DNA of 64,000 bases from Clostridia bacterium (GTDB lineage: Bacteria > Bacillota > Clostridia > Oscillospirales > Butyricicoccaceae). Below, in pieces: positions 37,282 to 45,673 of the stretch. A program made the position numbers and the translations under genes. Within the stretch, counting starts at the first letter, position 1, and each line of letters opens with the position of its first letter. The notes beneath the pieces were generated by a model. It saw only the letters and a program-made list of their open reading frames with translations. It did not search any database and was not told the DNA's origin. The stretch lies in contig JAJPXP010000010.1 in the NCBI GenBank assembly GCA_021205365.1, positions 116,880-180,879 on the forward strand, given 5' to 3'.

Positions 37282-38031
37282 ATGTATTGCAATCGTTGTG
37301 GTACATTTATGCCGGATACAGCCGAGTTTTGTCCGAATTGCGGCAGCCGTGTGCGGCATACACAGCAGATACCGGTTCGTGAAGCACCTGTAAAGGGCAG
37401 CAAAAACAGTGTCCTGATCGGTGCAATCGTTGCCGTAGCAGTTGTCATTGTAGTATGCATTGTCTGCTTTACGATTGTGATGAAGGGAAATCAGGATGCG
37501 CAGCTGGCAGCAGCGCAGAGTGCAGTGGCAGCGCAGGACGAACAAAACAGTGCAGCTGCTGATACGCGCACAAGCCAAAATGATACGTCTGCCAATACCG
37601 GTAATACATCTGGCAGCACAGACACCAGCACTGCGGCACAGGATGAGGAAGATACCGTATCCGGTACAGACAACAGTACCAACGTGACCAATAACTATTA
37701 TTATTACGGTACAGGCGCTGTAAGGGATAACGATTATTATACAAAGTCGGTCAGCTCAGGTTATCTGTGGCCGACAGATACACAGTATATTTCATTCTCA
37801 GATCTGAGTGGTTTGAATCAGGATACCGTGGCAGCAATCCGCAATGAGATTTATGCACGCCATGGCTATGCGTTTACCACAACACGCTGGCAGGATTATT
37901 TTTCTGCAAAGACATGGTATCATCGCGACAGCACCTGCACGGAATCCACCATCAATGGACGGCTGTCTTCGCTGGAACGTACCAATATCAGTACCATTGT
38001 TTCCTATGAGGAGAGCAAGGGATGGCGTTAA
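37282..38031 (+). CDS. Zinc-ribbon, single-pass membrane protein with YARHG domain
   Basis: The 249-residue protein begins with a cytoplasmic zinc ribbon (Cys3, Cys6, Cys17, Cys20). A membrane helix at about 44-69 and a low-complexity Ala/Gln/Thr/Ser-rich linker follow. The C-terminal YARHG domain contains AAIRNEIYARHGYAF and RWQDYFSAKTWY. YARHG domains are extracellular and thought to bind the cell wall or peptides. Their function is not established. AGGAGGAG is 7 nt before the ATG. The stop overlaps the next gene, a cell-wall amidase, by 10 bp, which supports an envelope role. Confidence 0.8.
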   Translation: MYCNRCGTFMPDTAEFCPNCGSRVRHTQQIPVREAPVKGSKNSVLIGAIVAVAVVIVVCIVCFTIVMKGNQDAQLAAAQSAVAAQDEQNSAAADTRTSQNDTSANTGNTSGSTDTSTAAQDEEDTVSGTDNSTNVTNNYYYYGTGAVRDNDYYTKSVSSGYLWPTDTQYISFSDLSGLNQDTVAAIRNEIYARHGYAFTTTRWQDYFSAKTWYHRDSTCTESTINGRLSSLERTNISTIVSYEESKGWR

Positions 38032-38882
38032 AACGATTGATTGCGGGCAGTCTGATGATTGCCTGCATCTTATGTGGCTGCGGAAATCAGCAGTCCGGAG
38101 CGGGACAGGCCGGCTCTGGTTCCGGTGAACCGCAGCATGTACAGGATGCCGCCGGTTCAGGCAGCGCCGGGGAAGATGCGTCCATAGAGGATGAGCTGGT
38201 TGATCCGCCTCTGGGAGATGAGGCAGCCAGTAAAGAAGTTGAGGCATTGCCGTTGTCCGGTCTGGTGATCTGTCTGGATCCGGGGCATGGCATTACCAGC
38301 GCAAGCAAGCAGGAGCAGGTTTCCCCTGTCTCATCGGAAACCAAGCCAGCTTATGTCAGCGGAGCCGAAGGCAACAGCCAAACAGAGGAAGCCTTGAATC
38401 TGGCCGTGGCACAGATGACCCGTACCGAATTGGAATCGCTGGGTGCACAGGTCGTTATGACCCGTGAGACCGATGAAGCTACGGTCAGCAATATCGAACG
38501 GGCGCAGATTGCCAATCAGGCGCAGGCGGATCTGTGTATCCGCATCCATGCAGATGGTTCGGACGATTCTTCGGTATATGGCATGTCAATGCAGGTGCCG
38601 TCCGGCAGTCTGCTGGGCACGCCGTCCATTGAAGCTCCGAGCGCACAGGCTGCGGAGATTATTTTACAGACAGTGACGGAAGCTACCGGTGCACGCAACC
38701 GGGGCTTGGTACAACGCAGTGACCTGACAGGCTTCAACTGGTCTGAGGTTCCCTGCATTTTGTTGGAAATGGGCTTTTTGAGCAATGCAGATGAGGACGC
38801 AAAGCTGGCAGCACAGGAATACCGCCAGCAGATTGCTTCCGGCATTGCAGAAGGCGTATGCCGCTGGGTAAGTGTAAGATAA
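38022..38882 (+). CDS. N-acetylmuramoyl-L-alanine amidase, lipoprotein (Amidase_3)
   Basis: This zinc amidase cleaves the bond between MurNAc and the stem peptide in peptidoglycan. The 286-residue precursor has a signal peptide with lipobox LCGC (lipidated Cys20), a Ser/Gly/Glu-rich linker, then the catalytic domain from about 80. Zinc ligands are the His of LDPGHG, the Glu of SQTEEALNLAV and the His of CIRIHADG. The catalytic Glu is in CILLEMGFLSN. An insertion between DPGHG and the Glu ligand (about 25 residues, SASKQEQVSP to GAEGN) is a little long. It overlaps the YARHG gene and is followed by the acidic membrane protein gene after 22 nt. Confidence 0.9.
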   Translation: MALKRLIAGSLMIACILCGCGNQQSGAGQAGSGSGEPQHVQDAAGSGSAGEDASIEDELVDPPLGDEAASKEVEALPLSGLVICLDPGHGITSASKQEQVSPVSSETKPAYVSGAEGNSQTEEALNLAVAQMTRTELESLGAQVVMTRETDEATVSNIERAQIANQAQADLCIRIHADGSDDSSVYGMSMQVPSGSLLGTPSIEAPSAQAAEIILQTVTEATGARNRGLVQRSDLTGFNWSEVPCILLEMGFLSNADEDAKLAAQEYRQQIASGIAEGVCRWVSVR

Positions 38883-38904
38883 GGGTAAAGAAGGTTGATA
38901 CAAT

Positions 38905-41049
38905 ATGAATTTTACCATCGATAGTACATTTGGTATTGCAGCACAGACCTTTACATCACTGTATGCCGGTGTGCCTGCCAAAATTCTGGTGCTGGTGATT
39001 GCACTGCTGCTTTGCTTTATGGGCTACAGGCTGACCCGCTGGGCAAGTGCGCTGTATGGCGTGATTACCGGCGTGGGAATTGGTATCTGTGCAACCGGAC
39101 TGATTTCTTTTGAGTCATCACAGATGCATAGCCTGATGCTGACAATATTTGCCATGCTAATTGGCGGCATTGTATTGGGGGCGCTTGCATTTCGGTTCCA
39201 ACGTCTGGGACTTTTCCTCATCTGCGGTTTTCTGGGTGTACTGGTTGGCTATGTACCGGCAACCTTTGTCGCAGAAGTGTCCCCTGAGGGTTTTTGGAGC
39301 GTGCTGCTGGTATGCGGCGTGCTGTTCGGTATTACAGGCATACTGTTTGTAAAGCCAGCGTATGTGATTGCTACCAGCCTTTCCGGCATTCCTGCGGGCA
39401 TTGCACTGGCAGGACTGCTGGGCAGACAGTCTGTATTGATTTTTGCCATTCTCGGCGGTGTGCTGGCTATATTGGGTTTTGCAGTACAGTTGTATTTGCT
39501 CCATCGGCAGGAAACAGCAGAGGAAAAGGTATCTGCAGAGGATATCTTGCAGGATACAGATCCCCATCTTCCGGTTATCCCGAATGAACCGGAAGGCGAG
39601 CCGGATGATATTGATAAGATTTCCCACAGAGTTGCTGAGCATATCGGTATAACTGGTTCCTTTAAGACGGACCCGTTCCTGGTTTCGGATGCGCCGGAAA
39701 CGGTGGAAGACAGCACGATGATGATTCCGAAGGCAGAAGAAGAAACAGATTCTATGGTGATTCCGCAGGAGGGACCGGAAGAAGATCTGCAGCCGACAGA
39801 GCCGGAAATCTTGACGGGGCTGGAAGAAGATGATTCACAACCGGCAAACGAGAAAATACCCGAGCAGGCAGCGAAGTTTGCATGGGCTGAAGAAGACAAG
39901 ATCGTTCCACAGGAATCTCCAGACAAGCCAGAGGAAGCAGTGTCTGCAGAGCTGCCGGACGAAACGACAGAAGCGGAAACGGTAGAAGACCGTACGATGG
40001 TGATTCCAAAGGCAGAGGAGACGCCGGAGGAAAATATATCGAATCTTGCATGGATGGAAGAACAAAAGGTTGTTCCAGAAGAGCAGGCAGAAAATGCTGT
40101 GGAAGAACAGAATGAGAACACAGATGCAGCACCAGCAGAGGAAGAAAACCTGCAGGAAGAACCGGAAAAGCTGGAAGAAAGCATTCCGGAGCCGAAGAAA
40201 AACAGAAGATGGTTTTTCTTTAAACGAAAAGAGAAAAAACAGGTGGAACAGCCAGAACCGGCAGAGCAGCCTGAGGAAACCGTGGAAGCGCCTGTGCAGC
40301 CAGAGCTTGCTGATATAATTTTGGAACCGAAAGAAGCCCTGGAAGCTGGACTGGATACAGATATAGACTGCGAAGATGAACCGGAAGCAGCGGAAGATAT
40401 TGCGCTTGCGCTGGATGCAGTCATTGCGGAGGTACAGCAGGGAGAATTACAGGCATCAGACCAGTCTGATGCAGAACAGGCGGAACTGCTGGATCAAATA
40501 GAAGTTGTGGCGGAGTCGGCTGTATCTGCCGATGCAAAGCTGACAGAGGTCCTGCAGGAGATTGCAGCGGCTGCAGAGGAAGATGCAGCTGATGTGGATG
40601 TCGGCCAGGCAGATGTTTTGCAGGAGCTGGAAACAGAGCAGCTTGACGTGGAAGACAGTTTCATAATGACGGAAGAGATTCCGGCAGAGAACTTCCAGGC
40701 AGCAGAAGTGCCCGCAAAAAAGAGGCATTCCGGCGTCATGAGCGTGATAGCATCTATTGTACTGATTGCAGCAGCACTGGTATTTGCAGCAGTTGGCATT
40801 CAGTATGTTGAAATTATGCTGGCGTTGTGTTTTGCCGGTTATGTGCAGAAGCATTACCGTTCTACAGCATTTGCCTGTGCAATCCTGTGTGTGCGCCGTG
40901 CAGTTGATATCGTGCTGCTTGTCATGCAGCACGGCAGCTGGATGACGATTGGACTGCATGTGGTTTCCTGCATCATTTTCCTTGTGCTGACTTTTACTGC
41001 ATTGCGTGCGTTTTTCCATACACGGTATGCAGCAGACAAAACAGAATAA
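38905..41049 (+). CDS. Large membrane protein with a long acidic repeat-containing cytoplasmic region
   Basis: I do not recognise the full-length family. The 714-residue protein has about seven hydrophobic helices at 25-205, which resemble the DUF4203/TMEM198-like fold. An acidic, Pro/Glu-rich region spans about 205-605, and three to four helices lie at about 612-705. The acidic region repeats two units: ETVEDSTMMIPKAEE near 270 and ETVEDRTMVIPKAEE near 362. KFAWAEEDKIVPQE and NLAWMEEQKVVPEE form a second repeated pair. A basic patch (KKNRRWFFFKRKEKK) interrupts the acid region. The Thr-centred repeats resemble phospho-Thr/FHA docking sites, an inference only. It is last in the trio. Confidence 0.7.
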   Translation: MNFTIDSTFGIAAQTFTSLYAGVPAKILVLVIALLLCFMGYRLTRWASALYGVITGVGIGICATGLISFESSQMHSLMLTIFAMLIGGIVLGALAFRFQRLGLFLICGFLGVLVGYVPATFVAEVSPEGFWSVLLVCGVLFGITGILFVKPAYVIATSLSGIPAGIALAGLLGRQSVLIFAILGGVLAILGFAVQLYLLHRQETAEEKVSAEDILQDTDPHLPVIPNEPEGEPDDIDKISHRVAEHIGITGSFKTDPFLVSDAPETVEDSTMMIPKAEEETDSMVIPQEGPEEDLQPTEPEILTGLEEDDSQPANEKIPEQAAKFAWAEEDKIVPQESPDKPEEAVSAELPDETTEAETVEDRTMVIPKAEETPEENISNLAWMEEQKVVPEEQAENAVEEQNENTDAAPAEEENLQEEPEKLEESIPEPKKNRRWFFFKRKEKKQVEQPEPAEQPEETVEAPVQPELADIILEPKEALEAGLDTDIDCEDEPEAAEDIALALDAVIAEVQQGELQASDQSDAEQAELLDQIEVVAESAVSADAKLTEVLQEIAAAAEEDAADVDVGQADVLQELETEQLDVEDSFIMTEEIPAENFQAAEVPAKKRHSGVMSVIASIVLIAAALVFAAVGIQYVEIMLALCFAGYVQKHYRSTAFACAILCVRRAVDIVLLVMQHGSWMTIGLHVVSCIIFLVLTFTALRAFFHTRYAADKTE

Positions 41050-41056
41050 AGGATAA

Positions 41057-41105
41057 AAACCCGCTGAAACAAAGATGGTTGCCATCTTCTTTCAGCGGGT
41101 TTCTG
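41057..41105 (+). terminator. Terminator of the envelope trio
   Basis: AAACCCGCTGAAA at 41057-41069 pairs with TTTCAGCGGGTTT at 41090-41102, with an inner GATGG/CCATC stem. Confidence 0.75.
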
Positions 41106-41146
41106 TATGATGCCGTTTTCAGGTGTGGAAAACATGCCGTAAAATT

Positions 41147-41179
41147 GAAATGAGACGGTTCACCCAACCGTCTCATTTC
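41147..41179. terminator. Second strong hairpin, role uncertain
   Basis: GAAATGAGACGGTT at 41147-41160 pairs with AACCGTCTCATTTC at 41166-41179 around a 5-nt loop. TCTCTCTTCTCT follows, and AATTTTA on the minus-strand side. No gene lies between it and the previous terminator, so it may be a back-up terminator or end a small RNA. Confidence 0.5.
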
Positions 41180-41474
41180 TCTCTCTTCTCTGTATGGCAT
41201 TCTACTCACGCCTTCTGTATAAGGCGGGTATGCAAGTACTCCTGCTTAAAAGTACAGTTATTAATATATCACAATGTGCAGGGAAAGAGTAGTGGCAAAC
41301 CTTATAAAATAAACCCGATTTTTTTGTGCAAAAAGCTTATGCCTCCACGGCGCAGTACAGAGCGGGCACAGCAGAATCACGGTTCCGGGCGGATTTTGAA
41401 CTATACTTCGCAGACGGATGGAAAAATAATTGTATTTTTGGAAAAGAAAAGCGGAATACCACGCAAAATTGTGC
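41180..41474. other. Gene-free stretch before the EamA gene
   Basis: About 300 bases. A short stem CGCCTT/AAGGCG lies near 41210-41227. No supported reading frame or known RNA is seen. Confidence 0.4.
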
Positions 41475-41490
41475 TATACTTGTCAAGTAT
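41475..41490 (+). promoter_or_regulatory. Promoter -10 with overlapping palindrome before the EamA gene
   Basis: TGCTATACT gives an extended -10 at 41475-41480 with no good -35. It is overlapped by the perfect-arm palindrome ATACTTGTCAAGTAT at 41476-41490, a candidate operator or activator site. Regulator unknown. Confidence 0.45.
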
Positions 41491-41520
41491 GCGAAATTTT
41501 CATGAATGGAGGAATGAAAC

Positions 41521-42420
41521 ATGCAGGCTAAAACACGTTCTGCATGGATGGTTGCGGGTGCAGGCGCATTATGGGGATTGATTTCCCTGTTTGTACGCAT
41601 CCTGCAGGCTGATGGATTGACATCCCTGCAGATTGTATTTTTCCGCAATCTGCTGGCAGCAGCTGCTTTGGGGATTATTATTTGGGTGAAGGAGAGAAAG
41701 CTGCCGCGGTTCCGTCTGCGGGATATCTGGATGTTTATCGGGACCGGTATGATTAGCATTGCCCTGTTCAATTACTGCTATTTCGCGGCGTTGACACAGA
41801 GCAGCGTAGCCGTGGCATCCCTGCTTCTGTATACATCACCGATTTTTATTATGGTATTGTCTGCGATTTTGTTTCAGGAACGCATGACCAAGCAGAAACT
41901 TCTGTCCCTCGTGATTACCATTGCAGGCTGTGCCTGCATCACGGGTGTATTTTCCGAGGCACAGACTGTTGCGCTGGCAACGGTGTTGCTGGGACTGGGT
42001 TCTGGCCTGTTTTATGGACTGTACAGTATCTTCGGAAAATTTGCGCTGCGGGAATACAATGCGATGACAGTATCGTTTTATACCTTTGTGTTTGCTGCCA
42101 TTGCCACCGCACCGTTTTGTGCGGCGGGCTGTATACAGTTTACCGCACACCATCCCGGTGACCTGCTGATTGGAACCGGGCTTGCTGTTATCAGTACGGT
42201 CGCACCGTTTTTGCTGTATACGGGAGGATTGAATGGCATCCAGGCATCCAGGGCTGCTGTGCTGGCAACTGTGGAGCCGCTGGTGGGAAGCCTGCTGGGC
42301 GTGATTGTTTTTGATGACCCGTTTACAATCTGGACGCTGCTGGGTATGGTTTTGATTTTTGGCGCCATTGCTGTACTGCAGCTTCCGGCACGCAGGAAAG
42401 CAGAGGAAATCCATGGATAG
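41521..42420 (+). CDS. EamA/DMT-family transporter
   Basis: The 299-residue protein has ten hydrophobic helices in two repeated EamA halves (WMVAGAGALWGLISLFVRIL; LGSGLFYGLYSIFGKFAL), the structure of drug/metabolite transporters. The LLYTSPIFIMVLSAILFQE and ATVEPLVGSLLGVIVFDD segments end each half as usual. Substrates of these exporters are varied and cannot be told here. GGAGGAATGAAAC precedes the ATG. The stop overlaps the next gene's start by 8 bp. Confidence 0.88.
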   Translation: MQAKTRSAWMVAGAGALWGLISLFVRILQADGLTSLQIVFFRNLLAAAALGIIIWVKERKLPRFRLRDIWMFIGTGMISIALFNYCYFAALTQSSVAVASLLLYTSPIFIMVLSAILFQERMTKQKLLSLVITIAGCACITGVFSEAQTVALATVLLGLGSGLFYGLYSIFGKFALREYNAMTVSFYTFVFAAIATAPFCAAGCIQFTAHHPGDLLIGTGLAVISTVAPFLLYTGGLNGIQASRAAVLATVEPLVGSLLGVIVFDDPFTIWTLLGMVLIFGAIAVLQLPARRKAEEIHG

Positions 42421-43357
42421 CTTTCTGTTCAGCCTGAATGCCACAATGCCGGTTTTTCTGGTTATAGTGCTGGGATATGTTCTAAAACAAATCGGCATGT
42501 TCTCAGAGGAATTTTGTTCTGTAGCAAACCGGTATGTATTTAAGGTGGCATTGCCGGTACTGCTGTTCCGGGATATCGCACAGACGGATTTATATTCGGA
42601 TTTTGATCTTACCTTTGTGCTGTATTGTGCTGGTGTCACGTCCTTGATGTTCTTCGGCATCTGGGTGCTTGCACTGAAACTGATGAAGGACAAATCCATG
42701 GTCGGTGCTTTTTCGCAGGCAGCAGCACGCGGCAGTGCGGCTGTCATGGGCATTGCATTTGTAGAGAATATCTATGGCAACGCCGGACTGACACCGCTGA
42801 TGATTGTAGCCGCTGTGCCGTTGTATAATATTTGTTCTGTTATCATCCTGACCTTCTCCGCAAATGGTGGACAACATGGCAGAGATGACATCAAGAAGGC
42901 ATGTATCAATGTACTGAAAAATCCGATTATCCTCGGCATTTTTGCCGGATTGCCGTTTTCCCTGCTGCAAATTACCATCCCTACGATTCCGCTTAAGGCA
43001 ATCGAAAGTATAGCTGCAACAGGCACCCCGGTTGCACTGCTGGTAGTCGGTGCAGGCTTTGAGGGAGCGAAGGCGCTGGCAAGGCTCAAACCGACGGTCA
43101 TAGCCTCTGCGGTCAAGCTGGTGATTCTTCCGGCGGTGTTCCTGCCGCTTGCCGTTTATCTTGGGTTCAGAGGCGCCGAGATGGTGGCAATTCTAATCAT
43201 GCTAGGCTCCCCGACAACGGTGAGCTGCTACATTATGGCAAAAAATATGGGGAATGATGGTGAGCTGTCCACGAGTATTATCGTACTGACGACGCTGCTG
43301 TCTTCTATCACATTAACCGGCTGGATTTTCTTCTTGCGGCTGACAGGGCTGGTTTAA
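42413..43357 (+). CDS. AEC (auxin efflux carrier) family transporter
   Basis: The 314-residue protein has about ten hydrophobic helices and the AEC-family pattern: PVFLVIVLGYVLKQIGMFSE at the N-terminus, then NRYVFKVALPVLLFRDIA, and C-terminal MLGSPTTVSCYIMAKNMG. Such carriers export or exchange small organic acids such as malate. The frame is open from 42359, but AGAGGAAA before ATG 42413 sets the start, inside the EamA gene's last codons. The two transporters are thus translationally coupled. Confidence 0.87.
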   Translation: MDSFLFSLNATMPVFLVIVLGYVLKQIGMFSEEFCSVANRYVFKVALPVLLFRDIAQTDLYSDFDLTFVLYCAGVTSLMFFGIWVLALKLMKDKSMVGAFSQAAARGSAAVMGIAFVENIYGNAGLTPLMIVAAVPLYNICSVIILTFSANGGQHGRDDIKKACINVLKNPIILGIFAGLPFSLLQITIPTIPLKAIESIAATGTPVALLVVGAGFEGAKALARLKPTVIASAVKLVILPAVFLPLAVYLGFRGAEMVAILIMLGSPTTVSCYIMAKNMGNDGELSTSIIVLTTLLSSITLTGWIFFLRLTGLV

Positions 43358-43401
43358 TCGCCATAATCGTGGATTTTGTTCGGAAATGGATAGAACTTTC
43401 C

Positions 43402-43430
43402 TTGACATGCAGTTATCAAGATGAGATAAT
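43402..43430 (+). promoter_or_regulatory. Strong promoter of rmlA
   Basis: TTGACA at 43402-43407 and GATAAT at 43425-43430 have a 17-bp spacer. The 43358-43507 gap holds nothing else that I can support. Confidence 0.7.
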
Positions 43431-43507
43431 GACATATAAGAAATTGTCAGCCACGCACAGCGATGGAATAGAAAAATTGGGAATAGAGAAGAAGGAGTTT
43501 TGGATTT

Positions 43508-44374
43508 ATGAAGGGATTAATTCTGGCGGCAGGCAAGGGCACACGATTGTATCCGATGACAAAGATGATTTGCAAGCCCTTGTTGCCAGTTTATGACAAG
43601 CCGCTGATTTATTATCCGCTCAGCATGCTGCTGCAGTCCGGCATTACAGACATCATGGTTATCATCCCGGATGGGGAGGAAGAGACCTTTGAGAAGCTGC
43701 TGGGTGATGGCAGCACATGGGGGGTGCATATTACGTATGCAGTGCAGAAGGTACCGCGTGGTATTGCGGATGCATTCCTTGTGGCAGAGGACTTCATCAA
43801 AGGAGAATCGGTCTGCCTGATCCTTGGCGATAATATTTTCTATGATGAAAGCCGTGATTATGTCTTTATCCAGCAGGCCAGGGAGCAGAATGACGGTGCC
43901 ACTGTATTCGGCTATTATGTGGATGATCCTCGCCCGTTTGGCGTTGTGGAGTTTGATGAAAATGGAAACGCACTCAGCATTGAGGAAAAGCCGCGTAAGC
44001 CAAAGTCAAATTATATCATTCCGGGTCTGTATTTTTATGACAAGGATGTTCTGGAGATTGCAAAGAACCTCAAGCCGTCTGCGCGGGGAGAGCTGGAAAT
44101 CACCGATGTCAATTTGGAATATCTGCGCCGCGGCAAGCTCAAGGTTATCCCGCTGGGGGACAATTTTGTCTGGCTCGATGCGGGCACTGCAGACAGCCTT
44201 CTGTATGCAGCTGACCGTATCCGGGAGGTGCAGGATCGCACCGGACGGTATGTTGCGTGCCCGGAGGAAATCGCTTTTCTGCGGGATCTCATTTCTGAAG
44301 AGCAGGTACATGAAATTGGCGATCAGCTGAAGCAGACTCTGTATGGACAGTATTTGCAGTGCATGACAAAGTAA
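43508..44374 (+). CDS. rmlA: Glucose-1-phosphate thymidylyltransferase
   Basis: RmlA makes dTDP-glucose from dTTP and glucose-1-phosphate, the first step towards dTDP-rhamnose and related sugars. The 288 residues have the nucleotidyltransferase motif LAAGKGTRLYPMTKMICKPL, YDKPLIYYPLSMLL, LGDNIFYD (metal Asp), the EEKPRKPKSNYIIPGLYFY segment and WLDAGTADSLL. In this copy the phosphate loop has GKGTR instead of the common GSGTR. AAGGAG is 10 nt before the ATG. rmlB, rmlC and rmlD are not in the window, so it is an isolated copy with its own promoter and terminator. Confidence 0.93.
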   Translation: MKGLILAAGKGTRLYPMTKMICKPLLPVYDKPLIYYPLSMLLQSGITDIMVIIPDGEEETFEKLLGDGSTWGVHITYAVQKVPRGIADAFLVAEDFIKGESVCLILGDNIFYDESRDYVFIQQAREQNDGATVFGYYVDDPRPFGVVEFDENGNALSIEEKPRKPKSNYIIPGLYFYDKDVLEIAKNLKPSARGELEITDVNLEYLRRGKLKVIPLGDNFVWLDAGTADSLLYAADRIREVQDRTGRYVACPEEIAFLRDLISEEQVHEIGDQLKQTLYGQYLQCMTK

Positions 44375-44382
44375 AAATGATA

Positions 44383-44408
44383 AAAGCGGTCATCTGACCG
44401 CTTTTTGC
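44383..44408 (+). terminator. Terminator of rmlA
   Basis: AAAGCGGTCA at 44383-44392 pairs with TGACCGCTTT at 44395-44404, followed by T residues. Confidence 0.8.
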
Positions 44409-44566
44409 TTTGGGAAGTACTGAAAAAAACAGGATTTTTCTGGGATGTGAGGAAAAAGTATGCGTGCATTCTTCGTGTCATTCGGGTATTTGCAACCGGA
44501 AAACCACGTGTATTCATAGAGACCATTAAAAAATTGATTTTTCAGATACGTCATTAGGAGGAACAT

Positions 44567-45241
44567 ATGAAGACGACAGTATATTTTATTCGTCATGGTA
44601 CGACGGAAAACAATGTGAGCGGGCGCTTCCAGGGCAGCACGGATGTCCCGCTGGGGGAAACAGGATTGAAGCAGGCAACATATCTTGGGGAACGGTTTGC
44701 AGAGGTTCCGGTAGATGCTGTGTATACTAGTCCGCTGACCCGGGCACGTCAGACGGCGGAGGGTGTCTGCGCAAAGCTGGAACTGCAGCCGATTTTATAC
44801 GATGATCTGCGCGAAATCGACGGCGGCAGGCTGGAAGGACATACCAATCCGGAAAACCGGCGTGATTACCCCGATGTTATGGACAATTTCCGCAATCATC
44901 CGGCAAAATTCTGTCCGCCAGGAGGCGAAACGGCACGGCAGGTACATGAGCGCATGACCAGAGCGGTAAACAGGCTTGTGCAGGAAAATGCAGGAAAAAG
45001 CATTGTCATCGTGTCACATGGCTTTGCGCTGCAGTCCTATCTTGCCTGTCTGGATACGCCATTCGATGAGATGGAGCCCAACCTTGTGGGCAATGCAGCT
45101 GTCAGCTGTCTTCGCTATGACGAGGCTGGGAACTTTGAAACAGTGTTTTATGATGATTCATCGCACCTGCCGGAGGAGCTGCGCTTCCGTTCGACATATC
45201 TGAAGGCAGGACGCGCACCGGGTACGAAAAAACAGGGATAA
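44567..45241 (+). CDS. Histidine phosphatase family protein (phosphoglycerate-mutase-like)
   Basis: The 224-residue protein has the catalytic FIRHGTTENN at the start and the second His in VIVSHGFAL. SPLTRARQTAEGV and the catalytic Glu region LREIDGGRLEGH are also present. The family includes cofactor-dependent phosphoglycerate mutases, alpha-ribazole phosphatases and broad phosphatases. This sequence lacks features that would single out GpmA, so only the family is given. AGGAGGAAC precedes the ATG. It stands alone upstream of the rpoB promoter. Confidence 0.87.
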   Translation: MKTTVYFIRHGTTENNVSGRFQGSTDVPLGETGLKQATYLGERFAEVPVDAVYTSPLTRARQTAEGVCAKLELQPILYDDLREIDGGRLEGHTNPENRRDYPDVMDNFRNHPAKFCPPGGETARQVHERMTRAVNRLVQENAGKSIVIVSHGFALQSYLACLDTPFDEMEPNLVGNAAVSCLRYDEAGNFETVFYDDSSHLPEELRFRSTYLKAGRAPGTKKQG

Positions 45242-45500
45242 TGTAGCAGGATTTTTTCGTGAAAGGTGCAGCAGACAGCAGAACAATATTTTACAGGAAC
45301 CGGGAGAATTTCCCGGTTCTATGCATCATTCTGGAAGGAAATTACGTCAGCCGTCAGACGATAGATGGAAAGACATTATGCGGGAGCATTTGTAATTTTT
45401 TTGTGAACATCATACTGGAGTTTGACAAATGTGATAAAAGAAAAAGCCGCTTTCTCCAAAAATCTGGAAGAAGCGACAGGTATACAGACAGGTGCTCATC
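45242..45500. other. Intergenic region upstream of the rpoB promoter, two stems
   Basis: GAACCGGGA/TCCCGGTTC (45297-45305/45311-45319) may end the phosphatase transcript, although no T-run follows. A second stem at 45448-45475 has A-rich sequence only on its left, so it looks like a minus-strand terminator although no minus-strand gene ends here. Confidence 0.45.
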
Positions 45501-45529
45501 TTGACAAAAGGGCACACGTATGATATTAT
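45501..45529 (+). promoter_or_regulatory. Promoter of rpoB-rpoC
   Basis: TTGACA at 45501-45506 and TATTAT at 45524-45529 have a 17-bp spacer. The leader is about 140 nt before rpoB. Confidence 0.7.
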
Positions 45530-45673
45530 AAATTAGTTTCCATATAGATGAAAGGGAACTTAATCCAATTACATTCTAGCATTTTTTCAGTCAAGATGCA
45601 AGAAACAGGAAGACAATAATCACTACGCAGCCAGGCGTATCGAATACTTGAGAAACGGAGTGATGGGTACAAT

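Noticed and set aside
43369..43596. A 75-codon frame before rmlA
   Set aside because: It covers the rmlA promoter and overlaps the rmlA start in another frame.
45259..45504. An 81-codon frame upstream of rpoB
   Set aside because: It contains two stems, lacks a ribosome site and ends at the rpoB promoter. Its composition is not protein-like.
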